In this document: positions 28,088-36,153 of the stretch, piece after piece
Position numbering within the stretch: the first letter of the stretch is position 1
How the letters are laid out: each line of letters opens with the position of its first letter
Source of the DNA: Microbacterium dextranolyticum
GTDB taxonomy: Bacteria > Actinomycetota > Actinomycetes > Actinomycetales > Microbacteriaceae
DNA length: 64,000 nucleotides
NCBI RefSeq assembly: GCF_016907295.1
Contig: NZ_JAFBBR010000001.1
Coordinates: 124,001-188,000 of the forward strand
Direction of reading: 5' to 3'
Position numbers and translations under genes: made by a program
Notes under the pieces: model-generated
The model's database searches: none
The model's input: only the letters and a program-made list of their open reading frames with translations
What the model was told of the DNA's origin: nothing

Positions 28088-29513
28088 GGCTCTTCGCAGT
28101 TGAGGGTGTAGTCGAGGGTCGGCGGCTGGTTCGCGGATAGACGTCGAGGTCTTCCAGGATGGAAGTTCTCACACTGCCCATCTGCCGGAAGACCTCGACT
28201 TGCACCACCCTACGTTCGCGACCCCTGACCTCACCACGTTCTGCCGTCTCGATGAGCTCGGCCTCGAAGCCATCGGCCAGTTGATCGAGCCCGACCGGGC
28301 GGTACTCGAGTGCCGCGTCGTTGACGATGACCCGTGGTGTCGGAAGTGTGGCGCCGAGGGCGTGCCGCGCGACACCGTGACGCGTCCGCTCGCGCACGAG
28401 CCGTTCGGTCACCGGCCCACGACGCTGCTGGTGCGGGTGCGCCGCTACCGGTGCGGCCACTGCCGCCGCACCTGGCGGCAGGACACGACGAACGCGGCGG
28501 CGCGGCGGGCGAAGATCTCCCGCGGCGGGGTCGGGTGGGCGCTGAAGGCGATCGTGGTCGACCACCTCACCGTCTCCCGCGCCGCGGCAGGCCTGGGGGT
28601 GTCGTGGCACACCGCGAACACCGCGATCCTCGCCGAGGGCAAGCGGCGGCTGATCGACGATCCGGCCAGGTTCGACGGCGTCACCACGATCGGCGTCGAC
28701 GAGCACGTCTGGCGTCACACCCGGTTCGGTGACAAGTACGTGACCGTGATCATCGACCTCACGCCCGCCCGCAACAAGACAGGTCCCGCACGGCTGCTGG
28801 ACATGGTCGAGGGCCGGTCGAAGCAGGTATTCAAGGAGTGGCTCGCCGCCCGGCCTGCGGAGTGGTCGAGCCGGATCGAGGTGGTCGCGATGGACGGGTT
28901 CTCCGGGTTCAAGACGGCCGCGGCCGAAGAGCTCCCCGACGCGGTTCCGGTGATGGACCCGTTCCACGTCGTCCGCCTGGCCGGCGACGCGCTCGACCGG
29001 ACCCGGCAGCGCGTCCAGCAAGACACCCTCGGGCACCGCGGTCACGCCGGCGACCCGCTCTACGGGGTCCGCCGCACCCTCCACACCGGCGCGAGCTTCC
29101 TCACCGAGAAGCAGACCGCGCGGCTCGACGCGGTGTTCGCCGCCGAGGAGCACGTCGAGGTCGAAGCGACCTGGGGCATCTACCAGCGCATCGTCGCCGC
29201 CTACCGCGAACCCGACAAGAACAAGGCGAAGGAGATGATGCGGGCGGTGATCGATTCCGTCAGCAGTGGCGTCCCCGCGATGCTGGCCGAGATTTGCCGG
29301 CTCGGTCGGACGTTGAAGCAGCGCGCCGCGGACGTCCTCGCGTTCTTCGACCTGGCCGGCACGAGCAACGGTCCGACAGAGGCGATCAACGGCCGACTCG
29401 AGCATCTCCGCGGCTCCGCGCTCGGCTTCCGCAACCTCGCGAACTACACAGCCAGGAGCCTGCTCGAGGCCGGAGGTTTCAGACCCTCCCTACACCCTTG
29501 ATTCCGAAGAGCC
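28088..29513 (+). mobile_element. ISL3-family insertion sequence, 1426 bp, complete
   Basis: The ends are imperfect inverted repeats. The left end starts GGCTCTTCGCAGTTGAGGGT (28088), and the right end read inward starts GGCTCTTCGGAATCAAGGGT. Both continue with GTAG, about 20 of 24 positions matching. It is flanked by exact 8-bp duplications and contains one complete transposase. It sits in codon 17 of a protein-kinase gene. Confidence 0.95.
28200..29501 (+). CDS. ISL3-family transposase
   Basis: The 433-residue protein has an N-terminal zinc-finger CRKCGAEG...RCGHCRRTW (about 42-90), a helix-turn-helix (VSRAAAGLGVSWHTANTAI) and the DDE catalytic core with TIGVDEHVW and VVAMDGFSGFKTA. GTSNGPTEAINGRLEHLRG holds the conserved terminal Glu region of ISL3 transposases. 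Length is normal for the family. The stop codon lies inside the right inverted repeat and overlaps an in-frame TTG of the interrupted kinase gene. Confidence 0.96.
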   Translation: MHHPTFATPDLTTFCRLDELGLEAIGQLIEPDRAVLECRVVDDDPWCRKCGAEGVPRDTVTRPLAHEPFGHRPTTLLVRVRRYRCGHCRRTWRQDTTNAAARRAKISRGGVGWALKAIVVDHLTVSRAAAGLGVSWHTANTAILAEGKRRLIDDPARFDGVTTIGVDEHVWRHTRFGDKYVTVIIDLTPARNKTGPARLLDMVEGRSKQVFKEWLAARPAEWSSRIEVVAMDGFSGFKTAAAEELPDAVPVMDPFHVVRLAGDALDRTRQRVQQDTLGHRGHAGDPLYGVRRTLHTGASFLTEKQTARLDAVFAAEEHVEVEATWGIYQRIVAAYREPDKNKAKEMMRAVIDSVSSGVPAMLAEICRLGRTLKQRAADVLAFFDLAGTSNGPTEAINGRLEHLRGSALGFRNLANYTARSLLEAGGFRPSLHP

Positions 29514-31486
29514 TCTTTCCCCTCGCGGATGAGGTAGCCCACCTCGGCACGGGCGGATTCGCCTGCACCTTCAGAATCCGAGAGGGTGACCGGCAAACAG
29601 CCCTCAAGATCATCGATCCGGGGCTCTCCGAGCGTGAGCGTGTCGACAGAGAACTCAATGCTCTGCAACGAGTTACGAACGACGGAGTCGTGCAATTCCT
29701 CGCTCATGGCGTTCACAAGTTCGAGGGAGTCGACTACTGCTGGATTCGGATGGAGTTCATCGAGGGTAGGTCTCTTGGGGCCGAGCTCGGGGCCGGAGTG
29801 GTCTTCACTCCGCTCGAAGCGCTCGACTTGATAAGCCGGCTAACCGATGCGGCCGCGTCGATCTGGGCCCAAGGCACAGCGCATCGAGACCTGAGCCCGA
29901 ACAACATCATCCTCGACGCTGACGGCAGGCCGGTCATCGTCGACTTGGGGTTGGCTCGTCACGTAGACGATGAGTCTTACACCGCGTTGCCAACCCCCGG
30001 AACGCCGGGATGGATGAGCCCTGAGCAGGTTGGCTCGTCCCCCGTCCACGGCGACTGGCGTAGTGATCAGTTCGTCATCGGCGCGCTTGCCTACCGACTC
30101 CTGACCAACGTGCAGCCCTTCTACGCACTCAGCCTCATCGATCGATGGCGCGCGCCCGCAGTGCAGACACCTCAACCAATACGAGCCATCGACCCGGAGA
30201 TTCCCTCGGCCGTCGCGGATGTCGTCGAGAGGATGCTGCACAAGCAGCCGCACAGGCGATATCTCAAAGTCAGCGAGCTTCTGACAGACCTCACACTCGC
30301 GATTTCGTCGATGCAGTCGGCGTCGACCATCGAGACCAGCCCCCAGCGCTTTCTGCTGAACATCGGGCAGGTCAAGAACTACGCCGAAAACGGCTTTCTC
30401 TCCGCGCTCCGACCGCACGGAGTGGTCATCGATATCCGCGCAGGTTCACGAGTCCGTGAGTTCGTTGACGCTGCACATGACGTCGGAGCTGAGGCGATCG
30501 TGGATCCGGTCACTCACTACGTCCGGAGTCCCCTCGCCGTTCGACCGGCAGGCTTCCGAAAGCTCCCGTACGGTTCGGCGCCCGTACTAACCGGGTTCTC
30601 AGATGAGACCTCGCGTCGAGAGTTTTGCACCAACGTGCTCGACTCCGTGACGGCCGACGAACCTGACGCGATCGTCTCGCCATATTTCTACGCGGCCGAG
30701 AACGAGCAGAGCTGGCTCACCGAATCCGTGGCCTGCGCAGGACTGACGGAGGCGCTCCTTACTCAGCGCGGGCAGGTGACCTCGATGTGGCTTGGTGTCG
30801 CCGTGCACTCCAGCTGGCTCGCCAATGAGAGGCAGCGCGATCTCCTACTGACGGCCCTCACGGCTCGGCAGTGGCGAGGCGTCCACCTGTTGCTGAGTAC
30901 TACACAGGCGCCGTTCGGACCGCTCGGCGATGTCGACACGCTGCGTGGCCTTCGCGATCTCATCGCCGTACTCCGGGAAGCCGGAACGCCGGTGATCGTC
31001 GGACGACGAGCGAGTAGCGGACTGTTGCTCCTTGCTCTCGGAGCGGAAGGATGGTCCACCGGCGTCTCGGGGAACCTGATGAACATGACACCGCATCCCG
31101 AGGATGAGACGTCGGGTGGGCGATCTCTTGACCGCATCTACATACCGGGGCTCGTGAATCTGGTGTCAATCGAGGCGTACCTGCTCATGCGTGCTCGTCG
31201 GCCCGAATACGTGGAGCTGGGGACGCCGCAGGCTGCGGCACTCCTCGACGGCAATCCCAGCTTGGATGACCTCAGTACCGAGGAACGCATCCTCCTCCTG
31301 CAGCACAACCTCATCGCACAGTCGCGCCAGGTTTCCGAACTGGCGACCCTCCCCGCCGGACAGAGGATCGCTCGCCTTCGAACCTGGGTCGACGTTGCCA
31401 CGGAGCGATATCGCGAACTGCCTCCGACTCGGCTCCCGAGTGAAGGCCCGGCCTTCCTCGAAGGCTGGGCGGAAGTCCTGGCTTAG
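29498..31486 (+). CDS. Serine/threonine protein kinase fused to a probable TIM-barrel domain (5' end displaced by IS)
   Basis: The kinase domain (about residues 10-275) has the glycine loop LGTGGFACTF, ALKII (Lys), AHRDLSPNN (catalytic loop), VDLGLARH (DLG for DFG) and GTPGWMSPEQ, so catalysis looks intact. The C-terminal about 340 residues alternate predicted strands and helices (VVIDIRAGSR, DAIVSPYFYA, MWLGVAVHSSWL, VHLLLSTTQ, TPVIVGRRASSGLLLLALGAEG, STGVSG), a pattern like a TIM barrel; this is an inference. The native start is 1.4 kb upstream, beyond the insertion sequence. The TTG used here lies in the right IS end, overlaps the transposase stop and restores the frame eight codons before the target duplication. 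No transmembrane helix or PASTA repeat is present, so it is a cytoplasmic accessory kinase, unlike PknB. Confidence 0.75.
   Translation: MIPKSLFPLADEVAHLGTGGFACTFRIREGDRQTALKIIDPGLSERERVDRELNALQRVTNDGVVQFLAHGVHKFEGVDYCWIRMEFIEGRSLGAELGAGVVFTPLEALDLISRLTDAAASIWAQGTAHRDLSPNNIILDADGRPVIVDLGLARHVDDESYTALPTPGTPGWMSPEQVGSSPVHGDWRSDQFVIGALAYRLLTNVQPFYALSLIDRWRAPAVQTPQPIRAIDPEIPSAVADVVERMLHKQPHRRYLKVSELLTDLTLAISSMQSASTIETSPQRFLLNIGQVKNYAENGFLSALRPHGVVIDIRAGSRVREFVDAAHDVGAEAIVDPVTHYVRSPLAVRPAGFRKLPYGSAPVLTGFSDETSRREFCTNVLDSVTADEPDAIVSPYFYAAENEQSWLTESVACAGLTEALLTQRGQVTSMWLGVAVHSSWLANERQRDLLLTALTARQWRGVHLLLSTTQAPFGPLGDVDTLRGLRDLIAVLREAGTPVIVGRRASSGLLLLALGAEGWSTGVSGNLMNMTPHPEDETSGGRSLDRIYIPGLVNLVSIEAYLLMRARRPEYVELGTPQAAALLDGNPSLDDLSTEERILLLQHNLIAQSRQVSELATLPAGQRIARLRTWVDVATERYRELPPTRLPSEGPAFLEGWAEVLA
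29514..29521 (+). repeat. Target-site duplication, right copy (TCTTTCCC)
   Basis: This is the exact second copy of the duplication found at 28080-28087. The interrupted kinase frame continues directly after it with CTC GCG GAT. Confidence 0.95.
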
Positions 31487-32167
31487 TTAGACGGCGAGGC
31501 TAGGAGCCTGCGACCCGCCCAGCCGGGAGCTATCCATACTCGCCTCGAGCACACGCTCACTCGCGATGCGGCGTCTCGCCGGCGTCGATGTCGACTGGGT
31601 GGGTGCGTCGACGAGAATCTCGACCGTGTTCGACCCCACGGCGAGTAGCCCGACGCCAGCCTGACGAGCCGCGCCGAGGGCTTCTGTCCGCACACGTTCG
31701 CGCGGAAGCGCGAGGTAGCTGCGATCCGCAAACGTTCGATACGCGGTCGCTTGAGCAATGCCGCGGCGCGCGTCTCGGAGCTTCAACTCGACGGCAATGA
31801 GCTCGTCAAACGGGTCCTTCGGTCGCACCCTCGTACGGTATCGAGACCCGGCGAGAACGAGCAGACCCTGATCGATAAGCGGATCTATTGCTTCTCGCCT
31901 CAGAGACGACAGACCGCGGGGTGCCCACTCTCGCAAGTCATCGAGCGTCCTGAAAGAGGTGCAGAAGTCCAGCACCGCGAGCTGGATGGACTTCGCGACT
32001 GGGCGCGCTTGGCGACGTCGGTTTCTTAGCCGAGCCTCGTCTCCGAGGCCCGCGACGAGGTCCGCGACACCGTAGCCCACCGTCACCTCGTGACCAACGC
32101 AGCTTCCGCCAACCCTCTCCAGCCAACGCGCAACGGGAGCAGCCATGTCGACTTCGCGAACGAACAA
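31487..32167 (-). CDS. Predicted PD-(D/E)XK nuclease-fold protein
   Basis: The 226-residue protein starts MFVREVDM; an ATG seven codons later (32146) is an alternative start. GHEVTVGYGVADLVAG supplies the first acidic residue (Asp), IAVELKLRDARRG the E-x-K pair, and QATAYRTFADRSYLALP the Q-x(3)-Y helix common in this nuclease fold. Between them (about 60-110) lies a helical insert resembling a winged helix (LDDLREWAPRGLSSLRREAIDPLIDQGLLV). Its stop codon directly abuts the kinase stop on the other strand. The wHTH gene lies 95 bp upstream on the same strand. DNA cleavage is predicted, not shown. Confidence 0.6.
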   Translation of the reverse strand: MFVREVDMAAPVARWLERVGGSCVGHEVTVGYGVADLVAGLGDEARLRNRRRQARPVAKSIQLAVLDFCTSFRTLDDLREWAPRGLSSLRREAIDPLIDQGLLVLAGSRYRTRVRPKDPFDELIAVELKLRDARRGIAQATAYRTFADRSYLALPRERVRTEALGAARQAGVGLLAVGSNTVEILVDAPTQSTSTPARRRIASERVLEASMDSSRLGGSQAPSLAV

Positions 32168-32262
32168 TGTGAACTCCCTCCTGGGCTAGCGGCCACTCTA
32201 GCGGGCGTAAGGTATCGCCTTCAGCAGGCCGACACTACTCGCGCCCTCCGACGCGCCCGGCC

Positions 32263-32580
32263 TCAAGCAGCCGGCGAGGAGGCAGTAGGCCCTTCGGCCG
32301 CAACACGCCGAGCGAGGTCCCAGTACGGACTCTCGATCCGGCGAAAAAGCAGCGTGCGTTCACCGGGGACGCGGCCAATCTGCTCGATCACCTGCCCCTT
32401 CTTGAGGCGACCGAGCAGTGGATGCACGAGCGTCGGGTCCACGCCGGTCGCCGAAACGATCTGGGGCGCGGAGAACACGTCGTCATCGTGGTTCGCAATG
32501 AACAGCATGACGGAGAGCATGTGGCTGTTGCCGAACATCGCTTTCGAGTGTTCGGGTGCAAGATCAGTCAGCAGCACCAC
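32263..32580 (-). CDS. Small winged-helix DNA-binding protein
   Basis: This 105-residue protein starts at GTG, with an internal ATG start possible at MFGNSHML. HMLSVMLFIANHDDDVFSAPQIVSATGVDPTLVHPLLGRLKKGQVIEQIG is a compact helix-turn-helix with a wing (GERTLLFRRIESPYWDLAR), similar to small ArsR/MarR-like proteins in actinobacterial accessory loci. It is probably co-transcribed with the PD-(D/E)XK gene and may regulate the locus. No effector-binding domain is present. Confidence 0.65.
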   Translation of the reverse strand: MVLLTDLAPEHSKAMFGNSHMLSVMLFIANHDDDVFSAPQIVSATGVDPTLVHPLLGRLKKGQVIEQIGRVPGERTLLFRRIESPYWDLARRVAAEGPTASSPAA

Positions 32581-32719
32581 GTTTCGAGTCTCCCACGTCG
32601 CAGCGATCGGCGACCCTGCAACTGCTTGGCGTGAATGTGACCTTCACAAATATAAGGCCTCGCGGCCTTCGATATATGAGACACATGTAGGTTCCGGTTG
32701 GACTTGTCCGTTTCGCAGA

Positions 32720-32754
32720 CGAAATGTCCACGCGGTGTCCATCTGGACATTTCG
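32720..32754. promoter_or_regulatory. 11-bp inverted repeat between the wHTH gene and secA2
   Basis: CGAAATGTCCA (32720-32730) and TGGACATTTCG (32744-32754) are perfect arms with a 13-bp spacer containing another TGTCC. It lies about 54 bp before secA2 and 140 bp upstream of the divergent winged-helix gene, so it could be an operator for either. The rest of the 32581-32807 gap shows no gene. Confidence 0.55.
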
Positions 32755-32807
32755 GGCCGGCAAACTCACTCCGCTGGCGCGCAGAGCCGTCGTGTTTGGA
32801 TGGGGGC

Positions 32808-35129
32808 ATGAGGCGGTGGATTGAGCGAGTGACCGGGGCGCCCGGTTCCACGTCCTTTCGGCGCTTCCGTCGCATCGTGTCTGCAGCGAACGAGCGCGGG
32901 CAGTGGGCCGGCGATCTCGATGACGCCGACTTGTCACGCGCCGCCCGCGCAGCACTGATCTCGCCAGGTCGCAGTGCGGTAGTCGAGCCGACCGCCGACC
33001 TGTTGGCTGTGCTGCGCACGGCCGCGCGGCGCACGCTCGGGGAAGAGCCGTTCGATGAGCAACTGCTGGCGGCTTGCGCGCTGGCAGCGGGGAACGCGGT
33101 AGAGATGGACACCGGTGAGGGGAAGACTCTTGCCGGTGCTCTCGCTGCGGCCGCTTTCGCGGTCGCCGGTCGGCGCGTACATGTGCTGTCGGTGAACGAC
33201 TATCTCGCGGAGCGGGATGCCGCGTGGATGCGTCCCCTCTTCGATTCGCTCGACATCCGTGTCGGCTGGGTCGGTCAACACACGCCGCTGATGACGCGGG
33301 CTGAGATGTATAGGTTGGACGTCGTCTACGCGCCGGTCAGCGAGGTCGGATACGACGTGCTCCGCGACCGGTTCGCGACAACCGAAGCAGACCGCGTGAG
33401 CCCGGTGCTCGATGTCGCGATCGTCGACGAGGCCGACGCGGTACTGATCGACGAAGCGGTGTCGCCCCTCGTCCTCGCCGGAACGTCCACAGACAGCCCG
33501 GAAGACTTCACGCTGGCGGACGCCCTCGTGCAAGAGCTTGACCCCGGACTGCACTACGCGATCGACGCCGACCATGCCACCGTCTCGCTCACCGACGCCG
33601 GCCTCGACCTCCTCGAGAACCGACTCGGCGGTGTGAACCTCTACGACACCGCACACACAGCGACGCTCACACGCCTCAACCTCGCCCTCCACGCTCACGT
33701 TCTCGTGCACCGAGACGTCGACTACCTGGTCGTCGACGACGCGATCAAGCTCATCAACACCGCAAGAGGCCGTGTCGCGCACCAGCAACGGTGGCCAGAC
33801 GGGCTGCACGCGGCAGTCGAGGCCAAAGAGCAGCTCACTGTCTCGTCGCCCGGGATCGTCCTCGACACCCTCACGGTGCAGGATCTGCTGCGTCGCTATA
33901 TGACCCTGTCGGGCATGAGCGGAACCATGGTCGCAGTGGCCGAGGAACTGGCCGAGTTCTACTCGCTCCGCTCTGGTCGGATCGAACGACGGCTACCGAA
34001 CCAGCGGACAGATCTGCCGCAGCGTGTCTTCCTCGACGAGGACTCCCGCGTGGATGCCGTGTTGGTGGAGGCTCGAGAGCGTCATCGGGCAGGGCAACCG
34101 GTGCTCGTGGGAACACAGAGCGTCGCGGAGTCCGAACACTACGCAAAGGTGCTCGCCGAGGCGGGAATCGAAGCCCACGTGCTCAACGCCCGCAACGACG
34201 CGCGGGAGGCCGCAGTCATTGCAGAGGCCGGCGAGTATGGGGCGGTCACGATATCCACCCAGATGTCGGGGCGCGGCACAGACATCCGCCTCGGAGGCAT
34301 CGACGAGCACGACCATCGTCGCGTCGCGAGAAGCGGGGGACTAGCGGTGCTGCAGATCGGCAGGTATCCGTCCGGCCGCCTTGACGCGCAGTTGCGCGGC
34401 CGCTCAGGCAGGCAGGGCGACCCCGGCACTACCGCCACCTTCGTGAGCACCACCGACGAACTGGTGCAGGCCAACGCTCCTGACCACCTGCTCGAGAAGA
34501 TCCGACGACGAGGATCGCAACTCGACCAGACCACGCTCGGTTCCATCATCGACCAGGCGCAGCGGATCGCCGAGGGCATCCAACACGACCGCCACCGCGA
34601 CACCTGGGACTTCAGCCGCGCGATCGCCCGCCAGCGCGACACCGTTCTCGGCGACCGAGAGGCGGTCATGAACGGTGACCGCGCCGCCCTAGAGGTCACT
34701 CGACGAATACCAGAGGCATTCGATCGCCTTGCCTCGGCATCCTCCCCGTCAGTAGTTGCTCGTCTCGCCCGCGACGTCGCATTGTGGTGTCTCGACGAAC
34801 AGTGGTGCGACCATCTGGCACATCTGACGGAGATCCGCGACGGCATCCACCTGCAGGCCCTCGCCGGCGTCAACCCGCGCGATGAGTTTCACCGCATCGC
34901 ACTGCGCGAATTCCGCGGATTCTTCGCGTCGGCTTATGACCGCGCCGCCGACATCATCCGTGACGTGACACCCGACCAGCTCGGGCAGGACATCACTGTG
35001 CTCGGGTTGCGCCGACCGTCGGCAACGTGGACCTACATGACCAGCGACAATCCCCTGGGTAGTCCGATGGACCGCGCCGCGCGCGCGGCTGGCAAATGGA
35101 TTCGGACACGCGTCTATCGGATCGAGTAA
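32808..35129 (+). CDS. secA2: Accessory Sec translocase ATPase SecA2 (actinobacterial type)
   Basis: The 773-residue protein drives export of a subset of proteins. Walker A is MDTGEGKTLAGAL (about 99-111), Walker B is VAIVDEADAVLIDEAVSPLV, and the motor motifs are SGMSGTMVA, VSTQMSGRGTDIRLGG and LRGRSGRQGDPG. RGRVAHQQRWPDGLHAAVEAKE and the end SATWTYMTSDNPL are near-signature sequences of mycobacterial and other actinobacterial SecA2, not of housekeeping SecA. The C-terminal zinc tail of SecA1 is absent, as expected. It may be resident chromosome between two accessory blocks. Confidence 0.9.
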   Translation: MRRWIERVTGAPGSTSFRRFRRIVSAANERGQWAGDLDDADLSRAARAALISPGRSAVVEPTADLLAVLRTAARRTLGEEPFDEQLLAACALAAGNAVEMDTGEGKTLAGALAAAAFAVAGRRVHVLSVNDYLAERDAAWMRPLFDSLDIRVGWVGQHTPLMTRAEMYRLDVVYAPVSEVGYDVLRDRFATTEADRVSPVLDVAIVDEADAVLIDEAVSPLVLAGTSTDSPEDFTLADALVQELDPGLHYAIDADHATVSLTDAGLDLLENRLGGVNLYDTAHTATLTRLNLALHAHVLVHRDVDYLVVDDAIKLINTARGRVAHQQRWPDGLHAAVEAKEQLTVSSPGIVLDTLTVQDLLRRYMTLSGMSGTMVAVAEELAEFYSLRSGRIERRLPNQRTDLPQRVFLDEDSRVDAVLVEARERHRAGQPVLVGTQSVAESEHYAKVLAEAGIEAHVLNARNDAREAAVIAEAGEYGAVTISTQMSGRGTDIRLGGIDEHDHRRVARSGGLAVLQIGRYPSGRLDAQLRGRSGRQGDPGTTATFVSTTDELVQANAPDHLLEKIRRRGSQLDQTTLGSIIDQAQRIAEGIQHDRHRDTWDFSRAIARQRDTVLGDREAVMNGDRAALEVTRRIPEAFDRLASASSPSVVARLARDVALWCLDEQWCDHLAHLTEIRDGIHLQALAGVNPRDEFHRIALREFRGFFASAYDRAADIIRDVTPDQLGQDITVLGLRRPSATWTYMTSDNPLGSPMDRAARAAGKWIRTRVYRIE

Positions 35130-35327
35130 TCTCGCCGAAACGGATAACTCTCGCTACAAAGACTCGCGTTCTTGCTGGACAAGTCGGCATCTGAACGCGC
35201 CAAAGTCTTACTGCGTGGGGGACATCTCAAAGCGGTTCCTACAACACACTTGCGCGTCGATGACGTTCTTCACAAGTGATTGAGCTGCGGTCAGCGGGCT
35301 CGGGTGTGACGACGCGAGCTGATCTCG

Positions 35328-35356
35328 TTGACATTAATAGGCGATAGCCCTATAAC
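35328..35356 (+). promoter_or_regulatory. Strong sigma-70-type promoter of the Tn7-like operon
   Basis: TTGACA (35328-35333) and TATAAC (35351-35356) are spaced 17 bp, close to consensus. Initiation about 7 bp downstream would fall on or near the ATG at 35363, giving a leaderless message. The surrounding 35130-35327 spacer shows no gene. Confidence 0.75.
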
Positions 35357-35362
35357 CAATTT

Positions 35363-35428
35363 ATGCGACGTTGCGCTCCCGTCACGGCGGTACGACGAGA
35401 AGGTGGCCTCGGCCGGTGCAGCCGATGA
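35363..35428 (+). CDS. Possible 21-residue leader peptide coupled to tnsA
   Basis: ATG at 35363 lies at the expected transcription start and reads MRRCAPVTAVRREG and on to a TGA that overlaps the tnsA ATG as ATGA. The peptide is Arg-rich and resembles no family. Leaderless translation of such a short frame would deliver ribosomes to tnsA, which lacks a good ribosome site. It is predicted only from position and overlap. Confidence 0.45.
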   Translation: MRRCAPVTAVRREGGLGRCSR

Positions 35429-36153
35429 GCCTGATGGGTGCGGCGGCAGTGCAGATTCGGGGCCGCGACGACAGCGTCAGCGTTACGGAGCTCTCGTTGC
35501 TCACTCTGCCGGCGTTTGACGCCGCGACCCCGTGGCGACGCTTTCGCGCCTATCGCGGTCAGCGTCATTACTCCGGTAGCTACTGGTCGGCGACGATGGA
35601 ATCGCTGGTGGGGTATGAGTCGAGGCTCGAGCTCGCCAACCTCCTGGGGGAAGACTTCGACCCGTCGACGGTGTGGATCCTCTCGCAGCCGTTCCTTGTC
35701 GAAGGGAGGGACGGGAGCCGCAAGCGGCGGCATGTGCCGGACTACCTCGTGGAGCGTACCGGCGGCCGGGCTTGTGTGATCGATGTGAAGCCCGCCGCTC
35801 TTCTTAGTGATCCGAAGATCGCGGCCGCGTTGACGTGGTCGGGGCAGTTAGTCGAGTCGATCGGGTGGGACTACGTCGTGCTCAGCGAACCGGAGCCAGT
35901 CCGCCTGAGCAACCTCAAGTTTCTCGCGGGCTATCGGCGGGCATTCCAGTTTGCGCCCGTCGAAGTCGAGGCGGTCCGCCTGTCTGTTCAAGAGCCGATG
36001 ACGTTCGGGCAGGCTTGCCGAGTCGGTGCAGCGCAGCTCGCCGAGCCCGAGTATGCGCGGGGAATCGTCCTTCACCTTCTTTGGGCAGGACGGCTCACGA
36101 CTGATCTCTCAGCGCCGCTCGCTTCGACAGCGATTGTGGAGCCAGCGTGGTGA
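35425..36153 (+). CDS. tnsA: TnsA-like transposon endonuclease
   Basis: The protein has 242 residues from the ATG at 35425 (ATGA overlap with the leader frame). A longer frame from TTG 35371 exists. The PD-(D/E)XK core shows E65 (MESLVGYESRLELA), SQPFLVEGRDGSRKRRHVPDYLV with D106, and VIDVKPA with K122, the catalytic set of TnsA. TnsA cuts the 5' strands at the transposon ends so that the element leaves by cut-and-paste. It ends one base into tnsB. Confidence 0.88.
   Translation: MSLMGAAAVQIRGRDDSVSVTELSLLTLPAFDAATPWRRFRAYRGQRHYSGSYWSATMESLVGYESRLELANLLGEDFDPSTVWILSQPFLVEGRDGSRKRRHVPDYLVERTGGRACVIDVKPAALLSDPKIAAALTWSGQLVESIGWDYVVLSEPEPVRLSNLKFLAGYRRAFQFAPVEVEAVRLSVQEPMTFGQACRVGAAQLAEPEYARGIVLHLLWAGRLTTDLSAPLASTAIVEPAW

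Noticed and set aside
35130-35327. Terminal repeats of the Tn7-like element (CAAAGACT/CAAAGTCT-like words)
   Set aside because: The similarity is short and no matching inverted copies were seen to the right of the operon.
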